DNA from: Chryseobacterium wanjuense
GTDB lineage: Bacteria; Bacteroidota; Bacteroidia; Flavobacteriales; Weeksellaceae
Direction of reading: 5' to 3'
Assembly: GCF_900111495.1 (NCBI RefSeq)
Contig: NZ_FOIU01000001.1
Coordinates: 1 to 64,000, forward strand
DNA: 64,000 nucleotides
Positions 53,305 through 63,300 of this stretch are shown here, in pieces. Under the pieces are notes generated by a model, which worked only from the letters and a program-made list of their open reading frames with translations, was not told the DNA's origin and ran no database searches. Numbering within the stretch: position 1 is the stretch's first letter; every line of letters starts with the position of its first letter. Made by a program: the position numbers and the translations under genes.

Positions 53305-54657
53305 TTAAAACAATCTTTCGTGGAAATCTTCAATTTTGCTTACTTCTTCAATTTTAATTCCAAATTTTTTCTTGGGAAGTTTATTCAGATTAGAAACAAA
53401 AATTTTCTCGTAGCCTAGTTTTTCTGCTTCGGTAATTCTCTGTTCGGCCTGTGCAATCGGACGGATTTCTCCACTAAGACCAATTTCTCCTGCAAAACAA
53501 TAATGTTCGGAGATCGCAATATCTTCGTTGGACGAAAGAATAGAAGCCACAACAGCCAGATCCAAAGCGGGGTCGTCTGTTTTTATTCCTCCTGTGATAT
53601 TTAAGAAAACATCTTTTGCACCCAATTGAAAACCTGCCCTTTTTTCGAGAACGGCAAGAAGCATATTTAATCTTTTGGCATCAAAACCGGTTGAACTTCT
53701 TTGCGGAGTTCCATAAACTGCCGTGCTTACCAATGCCTGAATTTCCAATAACATCGGTCGGTTTCCTTCCAGAGTCACAGCAACAGAATTTCCGGAAAGC
53801 TCTTCGGATTTTTTTGTAATTAATATTTCAGAAGGATTTTTAATTTCTTTTAAACCTTGAGAAATCATTTCATAAATCCCGATTTCAGAAGTTGATCCGA
53901 AACGGTTTTTATTGGCTCTCAGCAATCTGAAAAGGTGGTTTCTGTCCCCATCAAAATTCAAAACTACGTCTACCATGTGTTCCAGGACTTTTGGGCCGGC
54001 AATTTGTCCGTCTTTTGTGATGTGACCGACTAGAAAAACGGGAACATTATTTTCTTTAGCATATTTAATGATCTCATTGGAACATTCTCTGATCTGGGAA
54101 ACCGTTCCCGGAGAACTTTCAATCAGTTGAGATTGTAGGGTCTGGATAGAATCGATAATAACGAAATCCGGTTCCAGCTTTTTGGCTTCGTGAAGAATTT
54201 TTTCCAGTGAGGTTTCTGTGAAAAGAAAACAGTTGGGATTTTGAATATCCGTTAATCTGTCGGCTCTCATCTTGATCTGAGACGCACTTTCTTCCCCCGA
54301 AACATAGAATACTTTTTTCTTCATTTTCAGGGCAAGCTGGAGAAGCAGGGTAGATTTTCCGATGCCGGGTTCACCACCGATTAATGTTACCGATCCTAAA
54401 ACAATTCCTCCTCCCAAAACGCGGTTGAGCTCTTCGGATGGTGTTTTTATTCTTGGTTCTTCATTGGTTTCTACTTCAACAATATTTATTACGTGTTGTT
54501 TAGATTTTGAAAAAGGCGGAGTTTTGTGTGAGCTTGTCTTTTCCACAACTTCTTCCACTAAAGTATTCCATTCACCGCAGCTTTTACACTGTCCCATCCA
54601 TTGTGGATACTGTGCTCCGCAGTTTTGACAGAAATATGCTGTTTTTAATTTTGCCAT
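53305..54657 (-). CDS. radA: DNA repair protein RadA
   Basis: A 450-residue DnaB-like branch-migration ATPase for recombinational repair. The N-terminal zinc site is CQNCGAQYPQWMGQCKSC, Walker A is GGEPGIGKSTL, Walker B sits in DFVIIDSIQTL, the RadA-specific motif KNRFG is in RANKNRFGST, and the Lon-type C-terminal domain has GAKDVFLNITGGIKTDDPALDLAVVASI. Full length and all motifs are in place. It shares its strand with acpH but a palindrome separates them. Confidence 0.95.
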   Translation of the reverse strand: MAKLKTAYFCQNCGAQYPQWMGQCKSCGEWNTLVEEVVEKTSSHKTPPFSKSKQHVINIVEVETNEEPRIKTPSEELNRVLGGGIVLGSVTLIGGEPGIGKSTLLLQLALKMKKKVFYVSGEESASQIKMRADRLTDIQNPNCFLFTETSLEKILHEAKKLEPDFVIIDSIQTLQSQLIESSPGTVSQIRECSNEIIKYAKENNVPVFLVGHITKDGQIAGPKVLEHMVDVVLNFDGDRNHLFRLLRANKNRFGSTSEIGIYEMISQGLKEIKNPSEILITKKSEELSGNSVAVTLEGNRPMLLEIQALVSTAVYGTPQRSSTGFDAKRLNMLLAVLEKRAGFQLGAKDVFLNITGGIKTDDPALDLAVVASILSSNEDIAISEHYCFAGEIGLSGEIRPIAQAEQRITEAEKLGYEKIFVSNLNKLPKKKFGIKIEEVSKIEDFHERLF

Positions 54658-55011
54658 GATGTAAAATTATGAAAAAACTTAGAGTCTGTTTAGATTGTAA
54701 TTTGAGAATTGTAAAAAGTTGTATAAGATTTTCTTTACATTATAAAAAGCTAATGGAGATCCTTCGATTGCTTCGCGCTCAGGATGACAGCACTAATACT
54801 AACTGTTCGCAATTGCCGGAATAATTTGCCAGTGTCATCCTGAGCGCGAAGCAGTCGAAGGATTTTTTAATTAAACCAAAATATTATAAGATTAAATTTA
54901 ATTCAAAAATAATTTTATCAAAATCAAGAAAATAACATAGATCAATGTCCCGTTATGATAACTGGCGTATTTTTGCTTTAAGATTAAATCTAATAAAAAA
55001 ATAAATATATA
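54658..55011. other. Intergenic region upstream of radA and the YceI gene
   Basis: The main feature is the palindrome 54759-54863. The rest is AT-rich, holding the promoter sides of both divergent genes. No ORF is seen. Confidence 0.5.
54759..54863. repeat. GC-richer palindrome of the Bacteroidota 'CATCCTGAGCG' type
   Basis: Arms 54759-54789 and 54833-54863 (31 bp) pair with one mismatch and carry the phrase TCATCCTGAGCGCGAAGC, a dispersed repeat seen widely in Bacteroidota genomes. Total about 105 bp. Confidence 0.8.
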
Positions 55012-55581
55012 ATGAAAAAGATATTTTTAACTTTTGTATTCGCACTTGTAAGTGTTGTAGGATTTGCACAGACAGGTTGGGCAGTAGATCCGATGCATTC
55101 TTCTGTAAATTTCAATATCAAGCATATGGGAGTCAGCTTTGTGCAGGGAAGATTCGATAAATTCGACGGGAAAGTTGCTACGAAAGGCAATGCTCTTGAC
55201 GGTGCGGAAATTTCGATGATGGTGGATGTAAACTCCATCAATACGGGTGTTGAGATGAGAGACAAACATCTGAAAAGTGCAGATTTCTTCGACGGAGAAA
55301 AATATCCGAATATGACTTTCGTTACGACTTCTATTACAAAGGATAAAAATAATTCTTATCTGTTGAAAGGAAAACTTACCATTAAAGATGTTACAAAAGA
55401 CATCACCGTTCCGGTAACTTTCGGTGGTATTACCAAAAACCAGCAGGGAAAGGAGATTATGGGAATTCAGACAACATTTAAAGTAAACCGTTTAGATTAT
55501 AATATTAAATATGATCCTACGGGAGCAGGTGTGGCTAAAGACGTTGACGTTAACTTATATTTTGAGTTAATTAAGCAATAG
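55012..55581 (+). CDS. Exported YceI-family protein
   Basis: A 189-residue protein with a signal peptide (MKKIFLTFVFALVSVVGFAQ). WAVDPMHSSVNFNIKHMGVSFVQGRFDKFDGKV is the hallmark start of the YceI lipocalin-like fold, which binds polyprenoid lipids in the periplasm; the middle KYPNMTFVTTSITKD and the end YDPTGAGVAKDVDVNLYFELIKQ also match. It is monocistronic. Physiological ligand unknown (isoprenoid quinones or similar are known of the family). Confidence 0.9.
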   Translation: MKKIFLTFVFALVSVVGFAQTGWAVDPMHSSVNFNIKHMGVSFVQGRFDKFDGKVATKGNALDGAEISMMVDVNSINTGVEMRDKHLKSADFFDGEKYPNMTFVTTSITKDKNNSYLLKGKLTIKDVTKDITVPVTFGGITKNQQGKEIMGIQTTFKVNRLDYNIKYDPTGAGVAKDVDVNLYFELIKQ

Positions 55582-55608
55582 TTTTCATATATAATTTGGT
55601 TTAGGAAG

Positions 55609-55640
55609 AAGGTTTTCAATTTTTTTGGAAACCTTTTTTG
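55609..55640 (+). terminator. Terminator of the YceI gene
   Basis: AAGGTTTTCAA (55609-55619) pairs with TTGGAAACCTT (55625-55635, one G-U), then six T. Confidence 0.75.
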
Positions 55641-55646
55641 TTTTTT

Positions 55647-55835
55647 GTTGGTAATCGCAAAGGGGCCAAGGTTATTGAATACCACCATGCTTTTAAGACG
55701 CAAGGATTTTATCTGCGATAAAATTTAAGAGTGATATTTTTTAATATTTAAAGTAATATTGCTGAAAATCTATGATTTTCTTGCGCCTTAAAACGTTTTC
55801 ATTTATAAAATCTTTGCGCCTTTGCGATTACCAAC
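55647..55835. repeat. Palindromic element, ends GTTGGTAATCGCAAAGG
   Basis: Arms 55647-55673 and 55809-55835 pair at 24 of 27 positions. The interior includes further GCGCAA/TTGCGC strings. It matches a dispersed flavobacterial repeat with 'GCGCAAAG' phrases. Confidence 0.75.
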
Positions 55836-55868
55836 TATAAAAATTCAAGATTTAAAATCGTAACAAAA

Positions 55869-55899
55869 TTGCTTTGTATTTCTTTTTCCCCTAACTTTG
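55869..55899 (+). promoter_or_regulatory. Near-perfect promoter of pyrG
   Basis: TTG at 55869-55871, 20-bp spacer, TAACTTTG at 55892-55899. Start expected near 55905, about ten bases before the ATG at 55915. Confidence 0.75.
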
Positions 55900-55914
55900 C
55901 ACAAACCTAATCTA

Positions 55915-57522
55915 ATGAGTAAAAAGAATACAAAGTACATCTTTGTGACAGGAGGTGTAACTTCATCTTTGGGGAAAGGAATCGTTTCTGCTTCTCTGGG
56001 ACTTCTACTAAAATCACGCGGCTTTAATGTAACGATCCAAAAACTAGATCCTTATATCAATATCGACCCAGGAACACTGAATCCTTATGAACACGGAGAA
56101 TGCTATGTAACCGAAGATGGTGCGGAGACGGATCTGGATTTAGGCCACTACGAGCGTTATCTTGATGCTCCTACTTCCCAAAACAATAACGTTACCACAG
56201 GGAAAATCTACCAAACTGTTATCGAAAAAGAAAGAAAAGGAGATTTCCTTGGAAAAACAGTGCAGGTAATTCCTCATATCACAAACGAAATCAAACGTAG
56301 AATTAAAATCTTATCTAAACAGAACTACGATATCATTATTACTGAGATCGGTGGAACTGTCGGAGATATAGAATCTTTGCCTTATATCGAAACTGTTCGC
56401 CAGTTGAAATGGGAATTGGGAGAGAAAAACTCTATGGTGATTCACCTTACTTTGTTGCCATATTTGGCTTCAAGTGGAGAATTAAAAACAAAACCTTCTC
56501 AGCATTCCGTTCGTCAATTAATGGAAAGCGGAATTATGGCGGATGTTTTGGTTTGCCGTACAGAACATAAAATCCCGAAAGATCAGAGAGCAAAACTGGC
56601 TCAGTTCTGTAACGTGCCTTTAGATAATGTGATTGAATGTAAAGATCTGGAAACGATCTATGAAGTTCCGATGTACCTTCAAAAGCAAAACTTTGATGAT
56701 GTTGTCCTTAAAGAATTAGATCTAAAAAGTGATAAAGATGCCGATCTTAAAGAATGGAAATCTTTTTTAAAGAAATTCCAGAATCCTAAAAAATCTATCG
56801 AAATTGCTTTGGTTGGAAAGTATGTATCCCTTCAGGATTCTTATATTTCAATTGCTGAAGCTTTCAAGCACGCAGGTGCGGATGTGGAAACGGAAGTGAA
56901 GGTCAGATGGGTGTACAGTGGCGATATTACGGAAGAAAATATTAAAGATACTTTAAAAGGTGTAGACGGAATTCTGATAGCTCCAGGTTTTGGTGACAGA
57001 GGAATTGAAGGAAAAGTGCTTACCGCAAGATATGCAAGAGAAAATAAAGTTCCGATGTTGGGAATTTGTTTGGGAATGCAGATCATGACGATCGAATTTG
57101 CAAGAAATGTTCTTGGATATTCTAAAGCCAACTCAATGGAATTTGATACTTCTACACCGGATCCTGTAATTTCAATTATGGAAGAACAGAAAAATGTAGT
57201 AGATAAAGGCGGAACAATGCGTCTGGGAGCTTGGAAATGTTCTTTGAAAAGCGGTTCAAAATTAAACGACATTTACGGAACTAAAAATATTACAGAAAGA
57301 CACCGTCACAGATATGAATTCAACAGCGATTATATCGGTGAATTCGAGAAAAACGGTTTTCTGGCAACAGGTACAAACCCGGAAACAGGATTGGTAGAAG
57401 CATTGGAAATGCCGGAACATCCTTTCTATGTGGGAGTTCAGTACCACCCGGAATATAAGAGTACGGTTGCAACGCCGCATCCTTTATTCAGAGCTTTTAT
57501 TAAGGCTTGTACACCGAAATAA
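55915..57522 (+). CDS. pyrG: CTP synthase
   Basis: A 535-residue enzyme that makes CTP from UTP, ATP and glutamine. Starts at the ATG 55915 (MSKKNTKYIFVTGGVTSSLGKG) behind a near-perfect promoter; the longer TTG-led frame from 55897 starts inside the -7 box. The synthetase domain P-loop is GGVTSSLGKG and the C-terminal glutaminase has the nucleophile Cys in GICLGMQ with His-Glu in QYHPEYK. Full length. It precedes yidC but two terminators lie between. Confidence 0.97.
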   Translation: MSKKNTKYIFVTGGVTSSLGKGIVSASLGLLLKSRGFNVTIQKLDPYINIDPGTLNPYEHGECYVTEDGAETDLDLGHYERYLDAPTSQNNNVTTGKIYQTVIEKERKGDFLGKTVQVIPHITNEIKRRIKILSKQNYDIIITEIGGTVGDIESLPYIETVRQLKWELGEKNSMVIHLTLLPYLASSGELKTKPSQHSVRQLMESGIMADVLVCRTEHKIPKDQRAKLAQFCNVPLDNVIECKDLETIYEVPMYLQKQNFDDVVLKELDLKSDKDADLKEWKSFLKKFQNPKKSIEIALVGKYVSLQDSYISIAEAFKHAGADVETEVKVRWVYSGDITEENIKDTLKGVDGILIAPGFGDRGIEGKVLTARYARENKVPMLGICLGMQIMTIEFARNVLGYSKANSMEFDTSTPDPVISIMEEQKNVVDKGGTMRLGAWKCSLKSGSKLNDIYGTKNITERHRHRYEFNSDYIGEFEKNGFLATGTNPETGLVEALEMPEHPFYVGVQYHPEYKSTVATPHPLFRAFIKACTPK

Positions 57523-57533
57523 TACAAGTTATT

Positions 57534-57566
57534 AAACCTTCAAGGTTTTTAAAATCTTGAAGGTTT
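57534..57566 (+). terminator. First hairpin after pyrG
   Basis: AAACCTTCAAG pairs with CTTGAAGGTTT (11 bp). The tail is only partly T-rich. Confidence 0.65.
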
Positions 57567-57606
57567 GAATGAATATAAAGTAATTTTCCAATTACAAACG
57601 TCATAA

Positions 57607-57642
57607 ATAAACTCAGACTGATTATTCTCAGCCTGAGTTTAT
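57607..57642 (+). terminator. Second hairpin after pyrG
   Basis: ATAAACTCAGACTG pairs with CAGCCTGAGTTTAT (one mismatch), followed by TATATAG. Confidence 0.55.
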
Positions 57643-57708
57643 TATATAGTAATATATTATAGCATAGAGTTTTGATAAAAAAACAGTATTTTTGTCGACT
57701 CGAATTAC

Positions 57709-57743
57709 AGAACAATACTCTATAAATTACAGAATATTGTTCT
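57709..57743 (+). promoter_or_regulatory. Inverted repeat in the yidC leader
   Basis: AGAACAATA (57709-57717) pairs with TATTGTTCT (57735-57743); AATTACAGAA also occurs twice (57704, 57726). It lies between a -7 box TATTTTTG (57687-57694) and the ATG at 57780, so it would be in the leader RNA of yidC or be an operator. Confidence 0.45.
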
Positions 57744-57779
57744 ATTATATAATAGGTAAAAAATTTTAATTAAAATAAA

Positions 57780-59576
57780 ATGCAACAGAACAACGGACTC
57801 GATAAAAGTCAAATGATTAGTTTTGCGGTTTTATGTTTGGTTCTCTTTGGTTTCATGTTTTATTTCCAAAACAAGCAATCGAAGGAGGAGCAATTGAAAG
57901 CTCAGCAACAAAAGACCGAACAGGTAAAAAATGCTGTAAAACAAACTCAGGCAAGCAATATCAATCCAAATGTAACTCCTAATGCAATTCAGACGGCAAA
58001 TCTTTCCAACAAAGAATTGAAAATTGAATTCAACAGTCTGGGAGGGCAGGTTTCTAAAGTAGAACTTGCAGAATACAAAGCATACGATCACAAAACAGAT
58101 AAGGCAGACCTTCCGCTTTATTTAATCAATAAAAATAATTCAAACTACGGATTCCAGTTTAAAGATAAAACAGGGAAAGTCATTAATACTAAAGATTTAG
58201 TTTTCTCTCCTACGGTTAACGGAAACGCTGTGACGATGACGGCTAATTATAACGGAGCAGTTATTCAGTTCGTTTATACTTTACTTCCGAAATATACATT
58301 AGATTTTAAAGTAAGAACGCAGGGGCTTGCAAAAATAACTTCTGACAACAAAGCAGATTTTATCTGGAATTATAATGTAAGAAATTTAGAAAAGGGTAGA
58401 GCTCAGGAACAGTCTCACTCGGAATTCTCGTACGCTTTCAATAATTATAAAGATTATGATTATGATGGAAGAACGACAATGGAGGAGGAGAAAGAGACCC
58501 TTAACTGGATTGGTGTAAAACAACAGTTTTTCTCTTCTGTGATTGAATCTAAAACAGGATTTACACAAAGTAAAGGAAATCAGGAAACCGTTGAAGAAGG
58601 TGAGTATTTGAAAAAACTGAACTATGAAGGTTTTGTTCAAATGACAGGAAGTGAGTTGAATCAGGATTTTACCTGGTACTTCATGCCTTTAGATCTAAAA
58701 TTATTAAAATCTTACGATAAAAACTTCGATGAAATTTTACCATTAGGTTGGTCTTTCATTGGAGCGATGAACCGTTATTTCTTCATGCCGATGTATAATA
58801 TCATTGCAAGTTGGGGAATAACAGCAGGTTGGGTGATCTTCTTAATGACCATTATCGTTAAGTTGATCCTGTCGCCGATCATGTACAAGCAGCACAAATT
58901 GAGTGCGATGATGAGAGTAATCCGTCCGGAAATTGATGAGGTGAATGCTAAGCTGAAGGATGCAGACCCGATGAAAAAGCAGCAGGCAACCATGGAAGTC
59001 TATCGAAAGGCCGGTGTGAATCAGATGGCTGGATGTCTCCCGGCGTTGGTTCAGATTCCGATTTTCTATGCGCTATTCCGTTTCTTCCCGAACTTTATTG
59101 ATTTGAGAGGGAAAGGGTTCTGGTTTGCAAAAGATTTGACGGCTTATGATGATTTGATTAAACTGCCATTTAAAATTCCTTTCTTGGGAGATCATTTAAG
59201 TGTTTTCGCTTTGGCGTGTACAGTGGTGATTTTGATTTATACCGTTATGACGTCAGGGAACATGCAGCAGCCGCAACAAGAAGGTATGCCAAATATGAAA
59301 GTATTGATGTATATCTTCCCTGTTACATTCTTATTTTTCTTAAATACTTCTGCATCGGGTCTTTCTTGGTATTATTTTGTGTCAAACGCAATTAATATCC
59401 TAATTATCCTCGTGATTAAATATTGGATTTTAGATGAAAAGAAAATTCATGCACAGATCCAGGCGAATAAGGAAAAACCAAAAACTGAAGGTAAGTTCCA
59501 GAAACGTATGAGAGAAATGATGGAGAAAGCTCAGGAACAGCAAAAAGTGCAAGAGCAAAGAGGTAAAAAGAAATAA
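57780..59576 (+). CDS. yidC: Membrane protein insertase YidC
   Basis: A 598-residue inner-membrane insertase that helps Sec-dependent and independent proteins fold into the membrane. TM1 (SFAVLCLVLFGFMFYFQ) is followed by the large periplasmic beta domain (60-340) and the conserved core with IIASWGITAGWVIFLMTIIVKLILSPIMYKQHKLSAMMRVIRPEI, the hydrophilic-groove Arg is in the family place near the RPE, and later NQMAGCLPALVQIPIFYALFRF. The C-terminal basic tail (EKAQEQQKVQEQRGKKK) binds ribosomes. Downstream of pyrG with its own promoter and leader. Confidence 0.95.
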   Translation: MQQNNGLDKSQMISFAVLCLVLFGFMFYFQNKQSKEEQLKAQQQKTEQVKNAVKQTQASNINPNVTPNAIQTANLSNKELKIEFNSLGGQVSKVELAEYKAYDHKTDKADLPLYLINKNNSNYGFQFKDKTGKVINTKDLVFSPTVNGNAVTMTANYNGAVIQFVYTLLPKYTLDFKVRTQGLAKITSDNKADFIWNYNVRNLEKGRAQEQSHSEFSYAFNNYKDYDYDGRTTMEEEKETLNWIGVKQQFFSSVIESKTGFTQSKGNQETVEEGEYLKKLNYEGFVQMTGSELNQDFTWYFMPLDLKLLKSYDKNFDEILPLGWSFIGAMNRYFFMPMYNIIASWGITAGWVIFLMTIIVKLILSPIMYKQHKLSAMMRVIRPEIDEVNAKLKDADPMKKQQATMEVYRKAGVNQMAGCLPALVQIPIFYALFRFFPNFIDLRGKGFWFAKDLTAYDDLIKLPFKIPFLGDHLSVFALACTVVILIYTVMTSGNMQQPQQEGMPNMKVLMYIFPVTFLFFLNTSASGLSWYYFVSNAINILIILVIKYWILDEKKIHAQIQANKEKPKTEGKFQKRMREMMEKAQEQQKVQEQRGKKK

Positions 59577-59599
59577 TTTATACCTTATATATAATAAAG

Positions 59600-59628
59600 A
59601 AGAGAAGCGGAATGCTTCTCTTTTTTTG
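59600..59628 (+). terminator. Terminator of yidC
   Basis: AAGAGAAGC (59600-59608), GGAAT loop, GCTTCTCTT (59614-59622), then T's. Confidence 0.8.
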
Positions 59629-59685
59629 TTAACATCTATATGTGTTAATTTTCGTTAAAATATCACAAATTGTAGAATTATATTT

Positions 59686-60270
59686 TTAATCATATTTCAG
59701 TCTGAAAGACCTTCGATGGTATTTGGTTGGCCCAAATTTTATCAGAGCTTCCTGATGCTTTTTGGTGGCATATCCAAAATTGGTGTTCCAGCCATATTCA
59801 GGATGTTCATCGTGAAGTTCAATCATTAATTTGTCCCTGTAATTTTTAGCTAAAATAGATGCCGCAGCAATAGACAATACTTTTGCATCTCCCTGAATAA
59901 TACATTCATGCGGAATATAATTATAGGGATGGAATCTGTTTCCGTCCACTAAAATCAACTCGGGTCTCACGGTCAATTTATCAAGAGCCTGATGCATTGC
60001 ATGGATGCTTGCATTCAAAATATTATGCTGATCTATAAACTCTGCAGAAAGTTCTGCGATGGCATAATCTTGAACATTATCTTTTATATAGCTGTCAAGA
60101 TCCATTCTGGTCTTAAAATTTAATTTTTTTGAATCATTAACTAAATTTTGGTTAAAATTATCACTTAAAATTACAGCCGCCGCAACTACAGGACCACATA
60201 AGCACCCTCTACCCACTTCATCGCAACCTGCTTCAACATAAAAAAATGACCACTTTTTTAACAAATCCAT
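59686..60270 (-). CDS. rnhB: Ribonuclease HII
   Basis: A 194-residue nuclease removing RNA from RNA-DNA hybrids and misinserted ribonucleotides. AGCDEVGRGCLCGPVVAAAV holds the catalytic DE; the further Asp residues are in LILVDGNRF and SIAAASILAKNYRDKLM. RnhB-type length. It stands alone, its 3' end facing yidC. Confidence 0.93.
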   Translation of the reverse strand: MDLLKKWSFFYVEAGCDEVGRGCLCGPVVAAAVILSDNFNQNLVNDSKKLNFKTRMDLDSYIKDNVQDYAIAELSAEFIDQHNILNASIHAMHQALDKLTVRPELILVDGNRFHPYNYIPHECIIQGDAKVLSIAAASILAKNYRDKLMIELHDEHPEYGWNTNFGYATKKHQEALIKFGPTKYHRRSFRLKYD

Positions 60271-60329
60271 AATTATATTGAATTAATAAATGTATTAAGG
60301 TGCAATATTAAAGATTTTTAACAAAATAT

Positions 60330-60360
60330 TTGGTTACTTTAAGAAAGTTTTTCATATTTG
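60330..60360 (+). promoter_or_regulatory. Promoter of the SusC-like gene
   Basis: TTG at 60330-60332, 20-bp spacer, CATATTTG at 60353-60360 (one mismatch to TAnnTTTG). The leader is about 25 nt. Confidence 0.6.
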
Positions 60361-60391
60361 CAGGTAATAAAAAAAATAATCAATTTTAAAT

Positions 60392-63300
60392 ATGAAGAAA
60401 TTAACTACAAGTGTTTTAGCTGTAGTTCTTACATCATCATTTGTGATGTTAAGTGCCCAGCAAACGCCTAATGACACGCTAAAAACTACCGATATACGCG
60501 AGGTTGTTGTTACAGGAGCTTTAGGGATTAAGAAGCGACAGGATGCGGTAACATCTTCTAACCAAGTTGTTAATTCAGCGGAAATTACTCAAGCTAATAA
60601 CCCTAATGCTATCCAATCTCTTACCGGAAAAGTTTCAGGTTTGCAGATTAACACAACTAACAACTCTGTAAATTCTACAACAAGAGTTGTTTTAAGAGGT
60701 CCAAGATCAATTTCTGGAAATAACCAAGCATTAGTAGTGATTGACGGTGTGATTTCAACATTAGGAATTTTACAAAACTTACCACCGGAAATTATTGATA
60801 ATATGAACGTTATTAAAGGGATGCAAGGAGCGGCTCTTTACGGTGAAAAAGGAAGTAATGGTGTTATTGTTGTTACAACGAAAAGAGGTACAAAATCTGA
60901 AAAATTACAATTTTCATTAACAAATTCAATTGATTTCTCTTCGGTATATAAACTACCTATTTTCCAAAAGGAATATGGGCAAGGATGGCCTGGAGATGCT
61001 TTTGATACTACAGATTACGGAGGTACAAACTGGACTCCTTACGAAAACTCAAACTGGGGACCGGCATACTCGTCATCATTGGGAGGTCAGAATTTACTTG
61101 TAGGTTTGCCCCAAGCTGATAATACTTGGTTTACAGATACATTTTCTCCTAAGAAAAATCATATAGCAAAATTCTTCCAAACAGGCGTTTTATTACAGAA
61201 TGGATTATCAGTTACAGCAGGTGGTTCTGATTCGTATGTATTTTTATCTGTTAACAGGGCAGAAAATGACTTCGTTGTAGATAAAGATAATCTAAAGAGA
61301 AATAACTTTATTTTAAAAGCAGGTAAAAAAATTGGTAATTTCAGAATTGACGGTAACGTTAACTATTTGGATCTAAGAACTTCTCAAACATCTGCGGGTT
61401 TATACAGTCAATTGCTTCAAACGCCTACTAATGTTGATATTACCAAATTTAGAAATTCTTTGCCTGATGCAGGTCATTCAATGTATATTACAAACCCATA
61501 TTGGTTGATAGATAATAATAGATTTGATGATAAAAGTAGGACTTTTACAGGATTAATTAATTTAGAGTATAAATTAAATGATCATGTTTCTTTCACATAT
61601 GCTGGTACAGTGGTTTCAGGATCATCAATATCTGAGAGTCACCTAAACGCTTTCAATTTTGACAGGGTATATCGAGGAACTGATACTTATCTTGACGGTC
61701 ATTCTCCAAGTGATGGTACTTTCGGTGTAGAACCAATTGTTTCCAATTATTATAAGTCTGTAGGCTCTAGCTTTAGATATTATGGAGATTTAATGGCTAA
61801 TTTTGATTATGATTTAACAAATGATATCAACATGAAATTAAATGTTGGTCATAATATTCAAGATACTAGTGGGTCTACCACATCTGTTGGAGGTAAAAAT
61901 CTAAAAATTCCAGGATGGTATCATATTAATAATGTTCTTCAGCCTGATCAATTCTATAGCTTGGATAACGGAAAGACTCAAGTAAGATCGTATGCTTGGT
62001 TTGCAAACTTAGATTTATCATATAAAGATTATTTGTTCTTAAACTCTACCTTTAGATACGAGAAAAGCTCATTGACAAGTATTAACCCTGTAGATTCTCA
62101 AGGAAATGCTTTACCATTTAATAATGAACCTTTTGCATATTATTCATTTGGAGGGTCTTTCATTCCTACAAAAGCTTTTGAAAGTTTAAAAGGGAAAGTC
62201 TTAAATTATGCGAAAGTAAGCTTATCGTATAGTAAAGTAGGTAACGTTCAAACTATTGGTGTTTACGGATTAGATCGTGTTGGTGCTTTCCCTACTGGTT
62301 ATCCTTTTGGAGATTTATCTTCTTATTTGCCAACCACATCATATTACTCTCCTGATGTACAACCAGAATTCTTCTATTCAAAAGAGGCATCATTACAATT
62401 AGGTTTCTTTAATGATCGTATTACTTTTGAAGGATCAGTATTTAGAAATGATAATGATAATATGATTACATCGGTTACTACTTCTTCTGCATCTGGAATT
62501 ACAAGTATTTTGGATAATATTGGAAACAGTAGGAACCAAGGTTTTGAATTAGATTTGGGTTTAACTCCTATCAAAACAAAAGATTTTGAATGGAAATTAA
62601 GAGGGTCTTATTCTACTTATAGAACAAAAATTATTTCGTTAGCAGATGGGTCACCTGATACACCTTTAACTGTTTACGGTAGACCAGCTGTGGGTATTTA
62701 TGCCGTGGTTGGAGATGATTTTCCAATGATTAAAGGTACAAAATATCAGAGAGATCCTAATGGAAATATAATTGTTGATGCAAACGGAAATCCTTTGTCT
62801 ACCTCTACATTAGAAGTTTTAGGTAAAGTAAACCCCGATTATATTTTAGGATTTAGTACTTCATTTAAGTTTAAAGGAATTACTTTAAGTGCAGTTGCAG
62901 ATTATAGAACGGGAAATAGCTTCGTTGCATTATCTAAGACTACATTAGGGTTTGCGGGAAATCTTGAACAGACGGCAGGTTTTGACAGATCTCAAGGGTA
63001 TATTATTCCAAACTCTGTTCAATTAGTAAATGGTCAATATGTTGCAAATACAACTACGGTAGGTGATGATCCATCTTATTTTGGTGTTAATAGTTATTTT
63101 ACACAAGGAGCTTTCCAAAGTGTAGGTGAAGAGTATGTTGTTGATGGTACTGCATTAAAAGTAAGAGAAATTGCTTTAAGCTATGATATTCCGAAATCAG
63201 TTTTAAGAAATACGTTTGTAAATTCTTTGACTATTGGAGTATATGCAAGAAATCCTTTTGTAGTTTATGCTAAGGATAACAGAAATTTTGCAGATCCTGA

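Larger units (their letters stand above)
55582..55914. other. Intergenic region between the YceI gene and pyrG
   Basis: Contains the YceI terminator, a palindromic repeat and the pyrG promoter. I find no gene. Confidence 0.5.
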
